This document shows positions 42,431 through 50,941 of a stretch of 64,000 bases of DNA, piece by piece. The stretch covers positions 1 to 64,000 of the forward strand of contig JBBSML010000012.1 in NCBI GenBank assembly GCA_038233215.1, given 5' to 3'. A model generated the notes under the pieces. That model worked only from the letters and a program-made list of their open reading frames with translations, did not search any database and was not told the DNA's origin. Within the stretch, counting starts at the first letter, position 1. Each line of letters begins with the position of its first letter. A program made the position numbers and the translations under genes. The stretch is from JACDBZ01 sp038233215. Lineage in GTDB: Bacteria; Chloroflexota; Limnocylindria; QHBO01.

Positions 42431-43519
42431 TTGTTTCGCCGACACGTATCACGAGCGTCCGCCAGCCGCGGGCAGGCAATGGTTGAGCTGGCAATCATCC
42501 TGCCACTTCTCGCTTTGCTCCTTGTGATGGCGCTGGACTTCGGTCGTGTTTTCTACAGTTCTGTGTCTCTCAACAACGCGAGCCGGGTCGGAGCTAACTA
42601 CGCCGCGGCACACCCCACGGACACGTGGGGCCCGGGTTCCAAGTACGCGAACCAGATCCAGAGAGACGCCGCCGCGATTGGCTGCCAACTACCGACTCCA
42701 CTCCCGCCACCCACCTTTCTCAACGGCACCACTCCCGGAGGAGATGCACAGGTCAGGCTGACCTGCACCTTTACGCTGATCACCCCCTTGGCAAATAGCA
42801 TCATCGGCGGTCCCGCGGCCCTGGCCGCGACTTCAAGCTTCCCCATCCGAAGTGGCCTTCTTGCCGGCGCGCCACCGCCTCCGCCTCCGGCAGCCTGCTT
42901 CTTGGTGCCAAATCTCGTAGGCTCCAGCGTAGCCGCTGCACGAGTCACGTGGGGCCAAGCAGGGTTTGTGGCTGGGACGTTCTCCCCAGCCACGGGCAAT
43001 GATGCCGAGCCGGTCAACTTCCAGACCACCAGCCCCGTCTCGGTCCCTGGCGACTGCCTGCCGGTAACCACGACCGTGACGGTAGGGTCCACAGCTGCTC
43101 CACCGCCACCGCCCGGTTGCCGGATCGTGCCGCAGCTGGTAGGCCTGAGCGGAGCCGCGGCACGCGCTGAGTGGACCAGCTACGGTTTCGCGGCCGGCAC
43201 ATTCTCGCCTGCCACCGGCAACGACAGCTCGACGGTGCTCACGCAGACCACGAACCCGGCTGCCTCGCCAGGCGGCTGTATCTCGCCGACCTCGTCGGTC
43301 ACCGTTACCTTCGGCGCCGCACCACCACCACCAACGTGCACCGTGCCCGGGCTGAGCGGCGTCGGTGCCAACCAGGCGACAAACCAGTGGACGGGTGCCG
43401 GTTTCAGCGGGACCCTCACGATCACGCGACCGCCCAATGGCAACTACCAGATCAAGAACCAGACCATCGTGGGTGGCCAGAAGGTGCCGTGCAACAGCGC
43501 GATGTCGGTGGGCGGATAG
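42431..43519 (+). CDS. TadE-like pseudopilin fused to three PASTA-like domains
   Basis: The 362-residue protein has N-terminal TadE hallmarks: SRGQAMVELAIILPLLALLL with a prepilin-type G/QAMVE site, then the TadE soluble region to about residue 140. Three repeats of about 60 residues follow, separated by Pro runs (PPPPPP, PPPPP, PPPP). Each starts like VPNLVG / VPQLVG / VPGLSG and carries W.. GF, N and Q positions in PASTA order. Each repeat has two cysteines, near the start and end, which could form a disulfide. PASTA domains bind cell wall, so this may anchor the pilus. TTG start. Confidence 0.75.
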   Translation: MFRRHVSRASASRGQAMVELAIILPLLALLLVMALDFGRVFYSSVSLNNASRVGANYAAAHPTDTWGPGSKYANQIQRDAAAIGCQLPTPLPPPTFLNGTTPGGDAQVRLTCTFTLITPLANSIIGGPAALAATSSFPIRSGLLAGAPPPPPPAACFLVPNLVGSSVAAARVTWGQAGFVAGTFSPATGNDAEPVNFQTTSPVSVPGDCLPVTTTVTVGSTAAPPPPPGCRIVPQLVGLSGAAARAEWTSYGFAAGTFSPATGNDSSTVLTQTTNPAASPGGCISPTSSVTVTFGAAPPPPTCTVPGLSGVGANQATNQWTGAGFSGTLTITRPPNGNYQIKNQTIVGGQKVPCNSAMSVGG

Positions 43520-43520
43520 C

Positions 43521-44000
43521 ATGCGCCTGCTTCAACGTCGCCCCAGACGAGGCCAGTCCCTCGTGGAGTTCGCGCTCGTTCTCCCGATCTTCTTCCTGCT
43601 CCTGTTCGGAGTACTGGATCTCGGTCGCGGCGTTCTCGCCTTCAACTCTGTGTCCAACGCGGCACGGGAGGGCGTTCGAACGGCGATTGTCGATCAAACG
43701 GTTTCTGCCATCAAGGCACGAGCCGCCAGGACGTCCACCGGGGCTGCGCTCTCCGCCGGGGACATCCGCATCGCGTTCCGCAGGAGTGACGACCCCACCA
43801 ACATCAGCAACGTGTGCAACCCGGTTCGCGAAGGATGCGTCGCCGTCGTGACCGTGCAAACGCTCTTCCAGGCGGCAACGCCGTTGATCGGCAACATCGT
43901 CGGCCCGGTCTGCATTCAGTCCACGACCATGATGGCCGTCGAGGCCGTACCAACCCCCACCCCCGCTCCACCTCCCGCGTGGACGGCGGCCTGTCCGTGA
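43521..44000 (+). CDS. TadE-like minor pilin
   Basis: The 159-residue protein starts with basic residues, then RRGQSLVEFALVLPIFFLLL, a type IVb prepilin site and hydrophobic helix. The remaining residues form a soluble domain with two Cys (CNPVREGC) and a Pro-rich tail (PTPTPAPPP). It is cut by the same prepilin peptidase expected for Flp, though no peptidase gene is in the window. It follows the PASTA-fused protein by one base and its TGA overlaps the next ATG. Confidence 0.82.
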   Translation: MRLLQRRPRRGQSLVEFALVLPIFFLLLFGVLDLGRGVLAFNSVSNAAREGVRTAIVDQTVSAIKARAARTSTGAALSAGDIRIAFRRSDDPTNISNVCNPVREGCVAVVTVQTLFQAATPLIGNIVGPVCIQSTTMMAVEAVPTPTPAPPPAWTAACP

Positions 44001-45145
44001 TGGAGAAGACAATGCCCCGCTCCCACACTGCGCGCCCTGACGAGCGCGGCCAGATTCTCGTGATGGTCGCCGCTGGGCTTTTCACGCTCATCGCCTTCAT
44101 CGGCGTCATCATTGATGGCGGCAACGCGTGGTCGCAGCAGCGCGGCATGCAGAACGGCACAGACGCGGCAGCCGAGGCGGGCGCGGTCGTCCTGGCCCAG
44201 CGGATCAGTGGAGCGTCCCGAACCGATTCTGATGTCGCCGCCGCGGTTGCGAACTTCGGCGCCAAGAACAACATCCAGGTTCCGGCGGCGTACTACACCG
44301 ACTACACCGGTTCCCTGCTCGCCCCGAGTGGCACGACCACCACGGATCCGTCCGCCGCGGCGCGCGTCGGCGGCGGGTCGATCCCCAATGGAACGCAGGG
44401 CGTACGCGCCTCCGGCCGGCGAACGTTCGAGACCTTTCTTGCCCGTATCATCGGTATCAATCAGTGGACGACGTCGGGGGAGGCAACGGCGGTCACGGGG
44501 CCCCCGCGGAGCATCTGCGCAGGTGCGGACGGATGCGCCCTGCTGCCCGTGGCCTTCCCGGTCAACCTGATCCAGTGCGATGGGTCAGACAAGGTGCAGT
44601 ACAAGGTGCCGGTGGAGCCCTACGTCGCGGGTAGGCGGTACATCTTTCCGCTCTGCTTCAACTCGCCAGGCAACGTGGGCTGGCTCGACTGGGTTCCCCC
44701 AGCCGGTGGCGCGAGCGAGGTGGCATCGTCCATCTCCACTCCGAATAATCCAGCCATTGACCTGCCGTCATGGGCCGGAATCGACCAGACTGGCAACATC
44801 AGCAGCTCGCAAGTCGAGAATGCACTCAACGGCTACATTGGTCAGCCAGTCACGCTCCCGCTGTTCGACAGCACCTGCGATATGGAACCGTCTGGAGTTC
44901 TTGTCGGTGATTGTCCGGCCGGCCATGTCGGCGGAAATGGGAACAACCAGTGGTACCACATACCGACAGTCATGTCCCTGGTCATCGAGCGCGCCTACAT
45001 CAACGGGACCTACAGCCAGTGCGCGCCGGTTGGCGCCAAGAGCTGCATCATCGGCACGGTCACTTCCTTGACTGAGTCGGGCACGGTGGGACAGGTTACG
45101 GGCACCACCGTATATGACAATGTCAGGGTCCAGCTCGTCCGCTAG
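44000..45145 (+). CDS. TadG-like pilus-assembly protein
   Basis: The 381-residue protein has an N-terminal ERGQILVMVAAGLFTLIAFI helix and the TadG-type segment IIDGGNAWSQQRGMQNGTDAAAEAG. A large extracellular domain with several Cys follows (CAGADGC, CDMEPSGVLVGDC). It lacks a clear von Willebrand A MIDAS motif, unlike proteobacterial TadG. It ends the plus-strand pilus operon. A 230-bp convergent gap separates it from a second TadG-like gene. Confidence 0.78.
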   Translation: MEKTMPRSHTARPDERGQILVMVAAGLFTLIAFIGVIIDGGNAWSQQRGMQNGTDAAAEAGAVVLAQRISGASRTDSDVAAAVANFGAKNNIQVPAAYYTDYTGSLLAPSGTTTTDPSAAARVGGGSIPNGTQGVRASGRRTFETFLARIIGINQWTTSGEATAVTGPPRSICAGADGCALLPVAFPVNLIQCDGSDKVQYKVPVEPYVAGRRYIFPLCFNSPGNVGWLDWVPPAGGASEVASSISTPNNPAIDLPSWAGIDQTGNISSSQVENALNGYIGQPVTLPLFDSTCDMEPSGVLVGDCPAGHVGGNGNNQWYHIPTVMSLVIERAYINGTYSQCAPVGAKSCIIGTVTSLTESGTVGQVTGTTVYDNVRVQLVR

Positions 45146-45374
45146 TGACGCAAACTGCGATCGTCTTTAGGCGACGCCCACTTGAGGCGAGTCGTCTGGT
45201 GGGCGAAGGGCGCACGTGAATGCATCGAGCTTCCCGTCGGGACGATACACCTCAGCAGGAGCAAGCCGGGCGATCGGCTGTGGGCTAGTGAACGCGGGAT
45301 CGTTGGAGGGTGTCCTTCCGTAAGCCGGTAAGCCCGGCCTGCAGGGGTATGGAACTCGAACCGCAGTTGACCGC

Positions 45375-47015
45375 CTAGGGACCCGTGACACAGAGATTGC
45401 CGGGTGAACACGCACGATCAAGTCGAAGGACTCCTCGCCGCTCGGTGTTGCTGGCCGTTAATCTGAAGACAGACGAGTCGAACTTCAAGGTCCATGACCA
45501 CAGCTGGCCGATCTCGGCGGCGGAGGTGGAATTTCCCTTGAAGTCTGCATTGTCGCTCGGGGCATACTGCACGCCTGCAAGAAAAATGTTTCCTCCCCCT
45601 GTGAGAGTCAGCGTGGAGTTCTCGCTGTCCTTGCAGTCGGGTGGAGTGGTCAGCCCCACGATGCAGTTGGGGTCCCGACGCACCATCACCGTCAAAGGGA
45701 GAGGACGGTCTCCAATAGTCTGTACCGGGCCCGTCGGTCCAGTCGCCGCCTTGGCCTTCTTGCCCGACGAGTTGAGGTAAGCGCTGCCGTAGTTCATCGC
45801 CAGCAGCGAAGTTGCGGTCTTGGTCGTGAACCTCCCAGGCTCCCGCCCCTCGCTGCTCGCTTCCTTGAAGACGAGGGCCACGCCGGCCTGATCTGGCACG
45901 AAGCCACCAATCAGACTCTCCGAGACGGTTACTCCAAAGTCGAAGAAGTAGACGCCTGGCGCAAGGAGGTACGCCGTTTGGGTCGTCGCGCTGACTACTT
46001 GATACCGATAGACGCCCGGTCGCAAGCAGACTGCGGTCACCTTGAGGGGATCACGAATGAGTTGGTTCGTCTTTAGCTCACGGTAGGAGTCCGGGACGGA
46101 CGCCTGAAGGGCGCTGCAACGCGCCGCATAGTTCGCGTCATAAGCCGGGTGTCCGACCTTCGTGCCCATTGCCTCAGCCTCGTCGGCGTACCGATATCGC
46201 GGGTCGGTGGGAGCGTCCGGGATCGTGTAATTCGGATCATCTGTGTACGTGGCCGTCTGGACCCCGGTCGGATTCCCGCTCCACAACTTATACGGGTCGT
46301 AGTAGTACAGGTTGTAATCAGGATCAAGGATTAGTTGAGAGAATCCCGCTCCTCCGCCGCCGCCATAGAACATGTTGGTGTTGGTGACGACGTCCCCGTT
46401 CGCGACGTATACCTTGCTGCCGCCGGTGATCTGGAGGTTTTTCTCGTTTGCGTCGCTCGCATTATTGCGAGGGCTTGGTGGTCGCAGGGCGACGAGGGCA
46501 TACTGACGAGCGTGAACCACACCTGCGACAGACGTCGCCCGAACCTGCCATTGGTTCTGACCCAAGATCCGGCCAAACGTGAGTTTGAAGGAAGGCTGCC
46601 AGACGCTTACCTGGACCGCACGGGAGGACTCGCAGTCCAAGCAGCTCGGCGAGGGCGTGATGATGGACACGCGATAGTCCGTCCCCGACATCGCGCAGCC
46701 GCCAGCCGTAAGGCAGTCGCCGGCAGGTCCGGTCTTGCTTGGACCGCCGAGCTGCGAAGCGAGAACGTCCCACGCGTGCTGACGAGCCTTGGCTCGTTCG
46801 GTTTCCGTGGGCAAGGCCCTGGTCCCCGGCACCTGTAAGTCCTGAGCACCGGCAAGAGAAGCTGCGTCCGCCACGGACCGTTCCCAGCGTTCCGCCATGT
46901 AGGCAGCGCTGACGTCGACCGCGAGGGCGCTGAGACCTAGCAAGACAGTCATCATGAGCGCCGCAAGGACCAGTACCTGGCCTCGCTGAGATTGAGAGAA
47001 TGCTACGTTGGTCAT
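45375..47015 (-). CDS. Second TadG-like pilus-assembly protein
   Basis: The 546-residue protein opens with SQRGQVLVLAALMMTVLLGL and the TadG segment ALAVDVSAAYMAERWERSVA, then DAASLAGAQDL. The outer region has a Gly run (GGGGGAGF), Tyr-rich DPDYNLYYYDPYKLW and several Cys pairs. It is not a close copy of the TadG at 44000. It is the last gene of a minus-strand operon with two TadE-like genes, overlapping the upstream one by 4 bp. Expression opposite to the main pilus operon suggests separate control. Confidence 0.78.
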   Translation of the reverse strand: MTNVAFSQSQRGQVLVLAALMMTVLLGLSALAVDVSAAYMAERWERSVADAASLAGAQDLQVPGTRALPTETERAKARQHAWDVLASQLGGPSKTGPAGDCLTAGGCAMSGTDYRVSIITPSPSCLDCESSRAVQVSVWQPSFKLTFGRILGQNQWQVRATSVAGVVHARQYALVALRPPSPRNNASDANEKNLQITGGSKVYVANGDVVTNTNMFYGGGGGAGFSQLILDPDYNLYYYDPYKLWSGNPTGVQTATYTDDPNYTIPDAPTDPRYRYADEAEAMGTKVGHPAYDANYAARCSALQASVPDSYRELKTNQLIRDPLKVTAVCLRPGVYRYQVVSATTQTAYLLAPGVYFFDFGVTVSESLIGGFVPDQAGVALVFKEASSEGREPGRFTTKTATSLLAMNYGSAYLNSSGKKAKAATGPTGPVQTIGDRPLPLTVMVRRDPNCIVGLTTPPDCKDSENSTLTLTGGGNIFLAGVQYAPSDNADFKGNSTSAAEIGQLWSWTLKFDSSVFRLTASNTERRGVLRLDRACSPGNLCVTGP

Positions 47016-47596
47016 TGGGGTGCCTTGGGTTCCATGCGGAGTTGAGTCGACGAGGTCACGCAGTAGCCTGAAGATCCCTGACAGTTACCGATGAGAGCCT
47101 GAAGCCCGGGCAGGAATATCGGCACGACGTGGCTGACCTTCACCCGGATCGACCAGGGAATTCTGCCGTCAGCCGGCGGACAGTCACTGGGGAACAATGC
47201 AATTGGCGGACTGCCCCACTGCCAATCGGCGGCAGGCTGCTGTCCGGAAGGGAACCAGTCGACACCGACACCGCGCGCACCCCCTGACGTTGACGAGCCA
47301 GCGCTTGCCCATGGGGTCCAACCAACTAGCGAAGCTCGGCCGGCCTGCTCGTTGGCCTTAGAGCTCACGTTCGCACGAGACGCAGCGGAGTCGCACGGAG
47401 CAAGAGGTTGCGTCACTGCCCAACGTGCTGTCTCCCGGGCTACCTCCGTAACCGCGTTCTGCGTCCAGAGAATCACCGAAAACTGGACCAGGCCGCCTAC
47501 GACGAGCATGAACAGCCCGATAACAAGAGCGAACTCGACCATCGCCTGTCCTCGGGAACTGCAACCGTTGGCAAGAGGCTTAGTCCAAACTCTCAC
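47012..47596 (-). CDS. TadE-like minor pilin
   Basis: The 194-residue protein has SSRGQAMVEFALVIGLFMLV, with a type IVb cleavage site and helix, then AVTEVARETARWAVTQ and a soluble domain with Cys at CDSAAS, CPPADG and CQGSSGYC. GTG 47596 overlaps the preceding stop (GTGA), fixing the start. It is related to the gene just upstream (both end RMEP...), so the two are tandem duplicates that have diverged. Confidence 0.82.
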   Translation of the reverse strand: MRVWTKPLANGCSSRGQAMVEFALVIGLFMLVVGGLVQFSVILWTQNAVTEVARETARWAVTQPLAPCDSAASRANVSSKANEQAGRASLVGWTPWASAGSSTSGGARGVGVDWFPSGQQPAADWQWGSPPIALFPSDCPPADGRIPWSIRVKVSHVVPIFLPGLQALIGNCQGSSGYCVTSSTQLRMEPKAPQ

Positions 47597-48162
47597 TGGT
47601 CTTCCTGTGGCTCCATGCGGAACTGCGAGGTCGCGGTAACCGGGAAGGTGCACCCGGAACTTTGGCACGTGATAGAGAGTGGCAGGTACTCCAGCCCCGG
47701 AATGAACACTGGAACGCCGTGGGCCAACCGCACCGTGACGTACTCGGTTACCCGGTTGTCGAGCGGACGGACACACGCCCCACCACCCTCTCGCGACCAC
47801 ACGACCTCTACCCCGCCATCCGCATTCGGAGCACTAGCGGGGAGCTGAGTGTTATCCGGGTATGCCATGAAGACGTTCCAGCCGCTGGAGTATCCGAGGA
47901 TCCCCGCCTCAGAGGCGAAAAGATTGGCTTGAGTAAGGGGTTGGGGAGGCGCGTCCGTCGCCGCCTTGGCGCATGGGTCACGCGTTTGTGTAGCTGCCCA
48001 ACGTCCGGTGTCCCTGGCAACCTGGACCAGCGCGTGCCTAGCGGCAAAGATCGCCCCTACTTGGACGACTCCTCCGATCAACGCCAGCAGAACTGGTAGG
48101 ACGATTGCGAATTCGACGAGGGATTGCCCCCGCCGCGGTTTGGTGAACATTCGATAGGACAT
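47593..48162 (-). CDS. TadE-like minor pilin
   Basis: The 189-residue protein has PRRGQSLVEFAIVLPVLLAL, HALVQVARDTGRWAATQTRD and a C-terminal half similar to its downstream neighbour (VPVFIPGLEYLPL versus VPIFLPGLQALIG). It is the first gene of the three-gene minus-strand pilin operon. The 250 bp upstream are free of other genes and should hold its promoter, though no clear hexamers were seen. Confidence 0.83.
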   Translation of the reverse strand: MSYRMFTKPRRGQSLVEFAIVLPVLLALIGGVVQVGAIFAARHALVQVARDTGRWAATQTRDPCAKAATDAPPQPLTQANLFASEAGILGYSSGWNVFMAYPDNTQLPASAPNADGGVEVVWSREGGGACVRPLDNRVTEYVTVRLAHGVPVFIPGLEYLPLSITCQSSGCTFPVTATSQFRMEPQEDQ

Positions 48163-48409
48163 CTGTACTGGGGGAAGACGGCAATCGTACCTGGCCTACC
48201 TTGCAATCCCCCTAACAAGCCGGTCCTCGTCACCTACCTACTTTCACGGCACGGCTTACCGCTCCGTGTGCCGACTATCAAGTAGCAGATGGGGTCCTCA
48301 GGACGATTTCCTTAGCTTCGCAGGCGTCGAAGTCCGCCGCTCACGCGGGCTGAATCCCGGACTATGGTAAGGATTGGCAGAGTCATGGCGGCGCGCCAGA
48401 ATCGGCAAT

Positions 48410-48634
48410 ATGAAGAACTGGGCTCGACGCTTGCTTTCCGCCACGGTTTGGGCCTTGGCGATCTCGACTTGGGGATCGATTGGACACCACTTACTTGGTA
48501 CGCCGGATCTCGGGCCAGTACTACCGTTGGCCGTCGGCCTAATTGTCGTCGGCTGGCCCCTTGGGGCGGCGTATCGCAACCGAATCTCCACCACACCACC
48601 GATCTCCGCCATGGGCGGTACGCGCGGTGCGTAG
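48410..48634 (+). CDS. Small two-helix membrane protein, uncertain
   Basis: A 74-residue product from ATG 48410 (MKNWARRLLSATVW...) has two hydrophobic stretches, at about 8-24 and 33-55, and a short polar tail. Codon use is plausible but not as GC3-biased as neighbours. ATG 48374 would add 12 basic residues. No family is recognised. It lies in the roughly 530 bp between the pilin operon and the comF relic. Nothing else was seen there. Confidence 0.45.
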   Translation: MKNWARRLLSATVWALAISTWGSIGHHLLGTPDLGPVLPLAVGLIVVGWPLGAAYRNRISTTPPISAMGGTRGA

Positions 48635-48689
48635 GGCGGCCGAAGTGGCGACCTCTAGATAGCTAAGCGCCGGCCCACAGGACCGAGAC

Positions 48690-49275
48690 TCAGGCCTCCA
48701 GGGTAGCGGTGATGATGATGTCGTCGACCACGATGACCGCCGGTGGCGGTCCCGATGCCACTGCAAAGGCACCGCGCAGGTTGTTAAGCCAAGCCACCCG
48801 GTTGAGCCGGTGCTGCTTCGTCGTCGGTCGCGTCCGCACGAGCACCGAGGATAGGGGCAGCCCAACCGGCGCGACAGCCCGTTGCTCGATCAGCTCGGCC
48901 TGGTGGTAGCCGCGCGCCGCCAGCCGCGCGGCGTGAACGGGAACCGGCACCAGCGCGGCCGCGGGACCCGCAATCGGCAGCAGCAAGCGCAGCGCGGGCA
49001 GTGCCGCATCGGCGAGGGGGGCGCCGGGCGGGAGACGCCGGCGTACTTGGGCGCCGCGAGCGCGCGACGCATCGGTCCTTCGTAGGCGAAGGCAGCGATG
49101 GCGAAGAGGAGCGCGTCACCGACCACAACGCCGGCATCGGGCGCGACGATCGGTCGCGTGGATCCAGCGGTGTCCGGAAGCACGCGGGGCAGGCGGCGCA
49201 GAGGAGCGCGCCCGACCGAACCAGCCGGCGCAGGCGGGAGACAGGAGCAGGTCCAGGAGTCGCATCGGCCTCCAA
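48690..49275 (-). pseudogene. Decayed duplicate of comF
   Basis: Fragments of the intact ComF at 50294 appear in order but in different frames: GALLCAACPACF, then APDAGVVVGDAL and FAYEGPMRRALA, then GYHQAELIEQ, RPTTKQHRLNR and VVVDDIIITATLEA. At least two frameshifts interrupt it, and the last 20 residues are missing. The phosphoribosyltransferase motif survives, but no single frame spans the protein. It likely arose by duplication of the gene 1.6 kb away. Confidence 0.82.
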
Positions 49276-49446
49276 CGGCACGTGTCGTTGACGGGTCCAA
49301 TCCTTGCGTGAATCTAGGCGCGCATACGTCCTGCACGATCAATCTCGCCAAGTAATCAACGTCCGCTTCAGCGGCGGCGAGGAAGGTCTCGGTTCGGAAT
49401 CCGGCCGAGGCGCTCTTGCGTTGTACTGCCCTGCGATGATGCGCCG

Positions 49447-49821
49447 ATGACTGGTGCGGCCCGTTACATCCGAATCGAGAACATGACCCGGGGAACGGTC
49501 GTGGGCGAGCGGGTGCGCGTAGCCAGGTCAAGCCGCGACCGCACGGTCGGTCTGCTGCGGACGCCGGAGGTCAAGCTCGGCGAGGGACTCTGGATCGAGC
49601 GGTCACCGTCGATCCACATGTTCTTCATGCCCTACGCCATCGACGCCGTCTTCGTCGGCAAGGCCGGCCGCGTCACGAAGGTGGTAGTCAACCTGAAGCC
49701 GTGGCGCGTCGTGTGGTGGGCGCGCGGCGCCCGCGACTGCCTGGAGCTGCGGGCGGGAGCGGCCGCCGAGAGCGGCACCCAGGTCGGTGACGAGCTGCGG
49801 CTCGTCGACATCGGCTCTTAA
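49447..49821 (+). CDS. DUF192 family protein
   Basis: The 124-residue protein shows the DUF192 pattern: RDRTVGLLRTPEVKLGEGLW, HMFFMPYAIDAVFVG, VVVNLKPWRVV and CLELRAGAA, then GTQVGDEL. The family is small and of unsettled function. Many members are exported, but this one has no signal peptide. ATG 49447 begins MTGAARY. The full coding region overlaps the 3' end of the Fic frame on the other strand, which argues that the Fic C-terminus there is not native. Confidence 0.85.
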   Translation: MTGAARYIRIENMTRGTVVGERVRVARSSRDRTVGLLRTPEVKLGEGLWIERSPSIHMFFMPYAIDAVFVGKAGRVTKVVVNLKPWRVVWWARGARDCLELRAGAAAESGTQVGDELRLVDIGS

Positions 49822-50232
49822 ACTTCGTCGAGCCTCCGCGAGGGTCTGGCCGAGAAGGCTGGTGAAGAGCGCCTCCGTGGCGTGATGCTCGCCCCGCATC
49901 GAGAGCGCGGCGGCGCCCGCGAACACTAGATTCTCGGCCTTGGGCTTGATTCGGACGAAGGACGGCAGCCCGTAGCGGACGGCCAACCAGTTCGCCATGA
50001 AGCGGGCCGCCCGTCCGTTTCCGTTGGCGAACGGATAAATACGGATCCATTCTCCGTGGGCGTAGGCGCAGAGCCGAACGATCGCCGCAACGTCGAGGTG
50101 CCGGGACGGCACACTCCCCGGTGGTATGGCGGCATCCAGGGCGCCGGTCACGGCGGTGGCGGCACCGATGAAGCGATCAAGCGCATCGGGGACCTCCCTG
50201 ACCGGCGTACCCGCCACGCCGCCGACGGTCAC
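49603..50232 (-). CDS. Fic-family protein with substituted motif histidine
   Basis: Residues about 45-150 are a Fic core: AAIVRLCAYAHGEWIR, IYPFANGNGRAARFMANWL and RYGLPSFVRIKP. The canonical HPFxxGNGR motif has Tyr in place of the catalytic His, while the GNGR anion loop is kept. AMPylation activity is therefore doubtful. The last 70 residues run antisense through the DUF192 gene, so the natural stop was probably lost near 49820. GTG 50232 is the only start before an upstream stop. It may be a decaying gene or a repurposed Fic. Confidence 0.65.
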   Translation of the reverse strand: MTVGGVAGTPVREVPDALDRFIGAATAVTGALDAAIPPGSVPSRHLDVAAIVRLCAYAHGEWIRIYPFANGNGRAARFMANWLAVRYGLPSFVRIKPKAENLVFAGAAALSMRGEHHATEALFTSLLGQTLAEARRSLRADVDEPQLVTDLGAALGGRSRPQLQAVAGAARPPHDAPRLQVDYHLRDAAGLADEDGVDGVGHEEHVDRR

Positions 50233-50262
50233 CTCGTAGCCGATCAGGCAGCGGATCCGATA

Positions 50263-50284
50263 TCACATGTCAAGATGTGACATC
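50263..50284. promoter_or_regulatory. Overlapping inverted repeats upstream of the Fic gene
   Basis: TCACAT / ATGTGA with a 6-base spacer (50263-50280) overlaps GATGT-G-ACATC (50274-50284). It lies in the 61-bp gap between comF and the Fic gene on the minus strand, and a minus-strand TTGACA is within it. It is a likely operator, but its regulator is unknown. Confidence 0.4.
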
Positions 50285-50293
50285 AGTCATCCC

Positions 50294-50941
50294 CTAGACC
50301 TCACGCGCCAGCGCGAAGCCGTACACCGCTGAGCAACCGGCCTGCCGCAGGACCGATGCGCACGCCTCCAGCGTCGCCGTGGTGGTGATGATGTCGTCCA
50401 CCAGGATGGCCGTGAGCGGCACCGCCCCGGACGCCTGAAACGCGCCGCGCAGGTTCGCCAGGCGCGCCGTTCGGTTGAGCCGATGCTGCTTCGTCGTCGG
50501 TCGCACGCGCTCGAGCGCCAGAGCCATGGGAGTTCCGAGCCGGCGTGCGATCAGCTCCGCCTGGTTGTAGCCGCGAGCCCGCTGACGTTCGCGGTGCAGC
50601 GGCACCGGTACGAGCACCGCGGGTCCCGTGGTGCGCAGCAAATTGTCCAACGCCGGCGTGGCGGCCCGCGCCAGGATCGGCGCAAGGCGAGAGGCGCCTC
50701 CGTATTTCAGCGCCGCCAGGGCGCGGCGCATCGGTCCTTCGTACGCGAACGCTGCCACGGCGAGGGCCAGCGCATCACCCACGACCACGCCGGCATCCGG
50801 GGCCAGGAAGCGATCTGCAGGCCGTGAAGGCACCTGCAACCCGTTCAGGCACCGGGGACATAGCAGTGCGCCAACTCGGCCGCAGGCGGCGCACGCCGGC
50901 GGCATGAGGAGATCCAGCAGCGACACGATGGTCCCCAGCAT
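50294..50941 (-). CDS. comF: ComF family phosphoribosyltransferase-like protein
   Basis: The 215-residue protein has an N-terminal zinc site of two CxxC pairs (ACAACGR, LLCPRC), FAYEGPMRRALAALKYGG, ARGYNQAELIARRLG, RPTTKQHRLNR and the phosphoribosyl-pyrophosphate loop ILVDDIITTTATLEA. ComF supports natural transformation in competent bacteria. Its exact role is unsettled. A decayed copy lies 1.6 kb away. Proximity to the Tad locus is suggestive because Tad pili take part in DNA uptake in some bacteria, but this is inference. Confidence 0.9.
   Translation of the reverse strand: MLGTIVSLLDLLMPPACAACGRVGALLCPRCLNGLQVPSRPADRFLAPDAGVVVGDALALAVAAFAYEGPMRRALAALKYGGASRLAPILARAATPALDNLLRTTGPAVLVPVPLHRERQRARGYNQAELIARRLGTPMALALERVRPTTKQHRLNRTARLANLRGAFQASGAVPLTAILVDDIITTTATLEACASVLRQAGCSAVYGFALAREV

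Noticed and set aside
45146..45374. An inverted repeat CGCCCAC / GTGGGCG in the convergent gap as a terminator
   Set aside because: The 7-bp stem has a 17-base loop and no T-run, so it is too weak to call.
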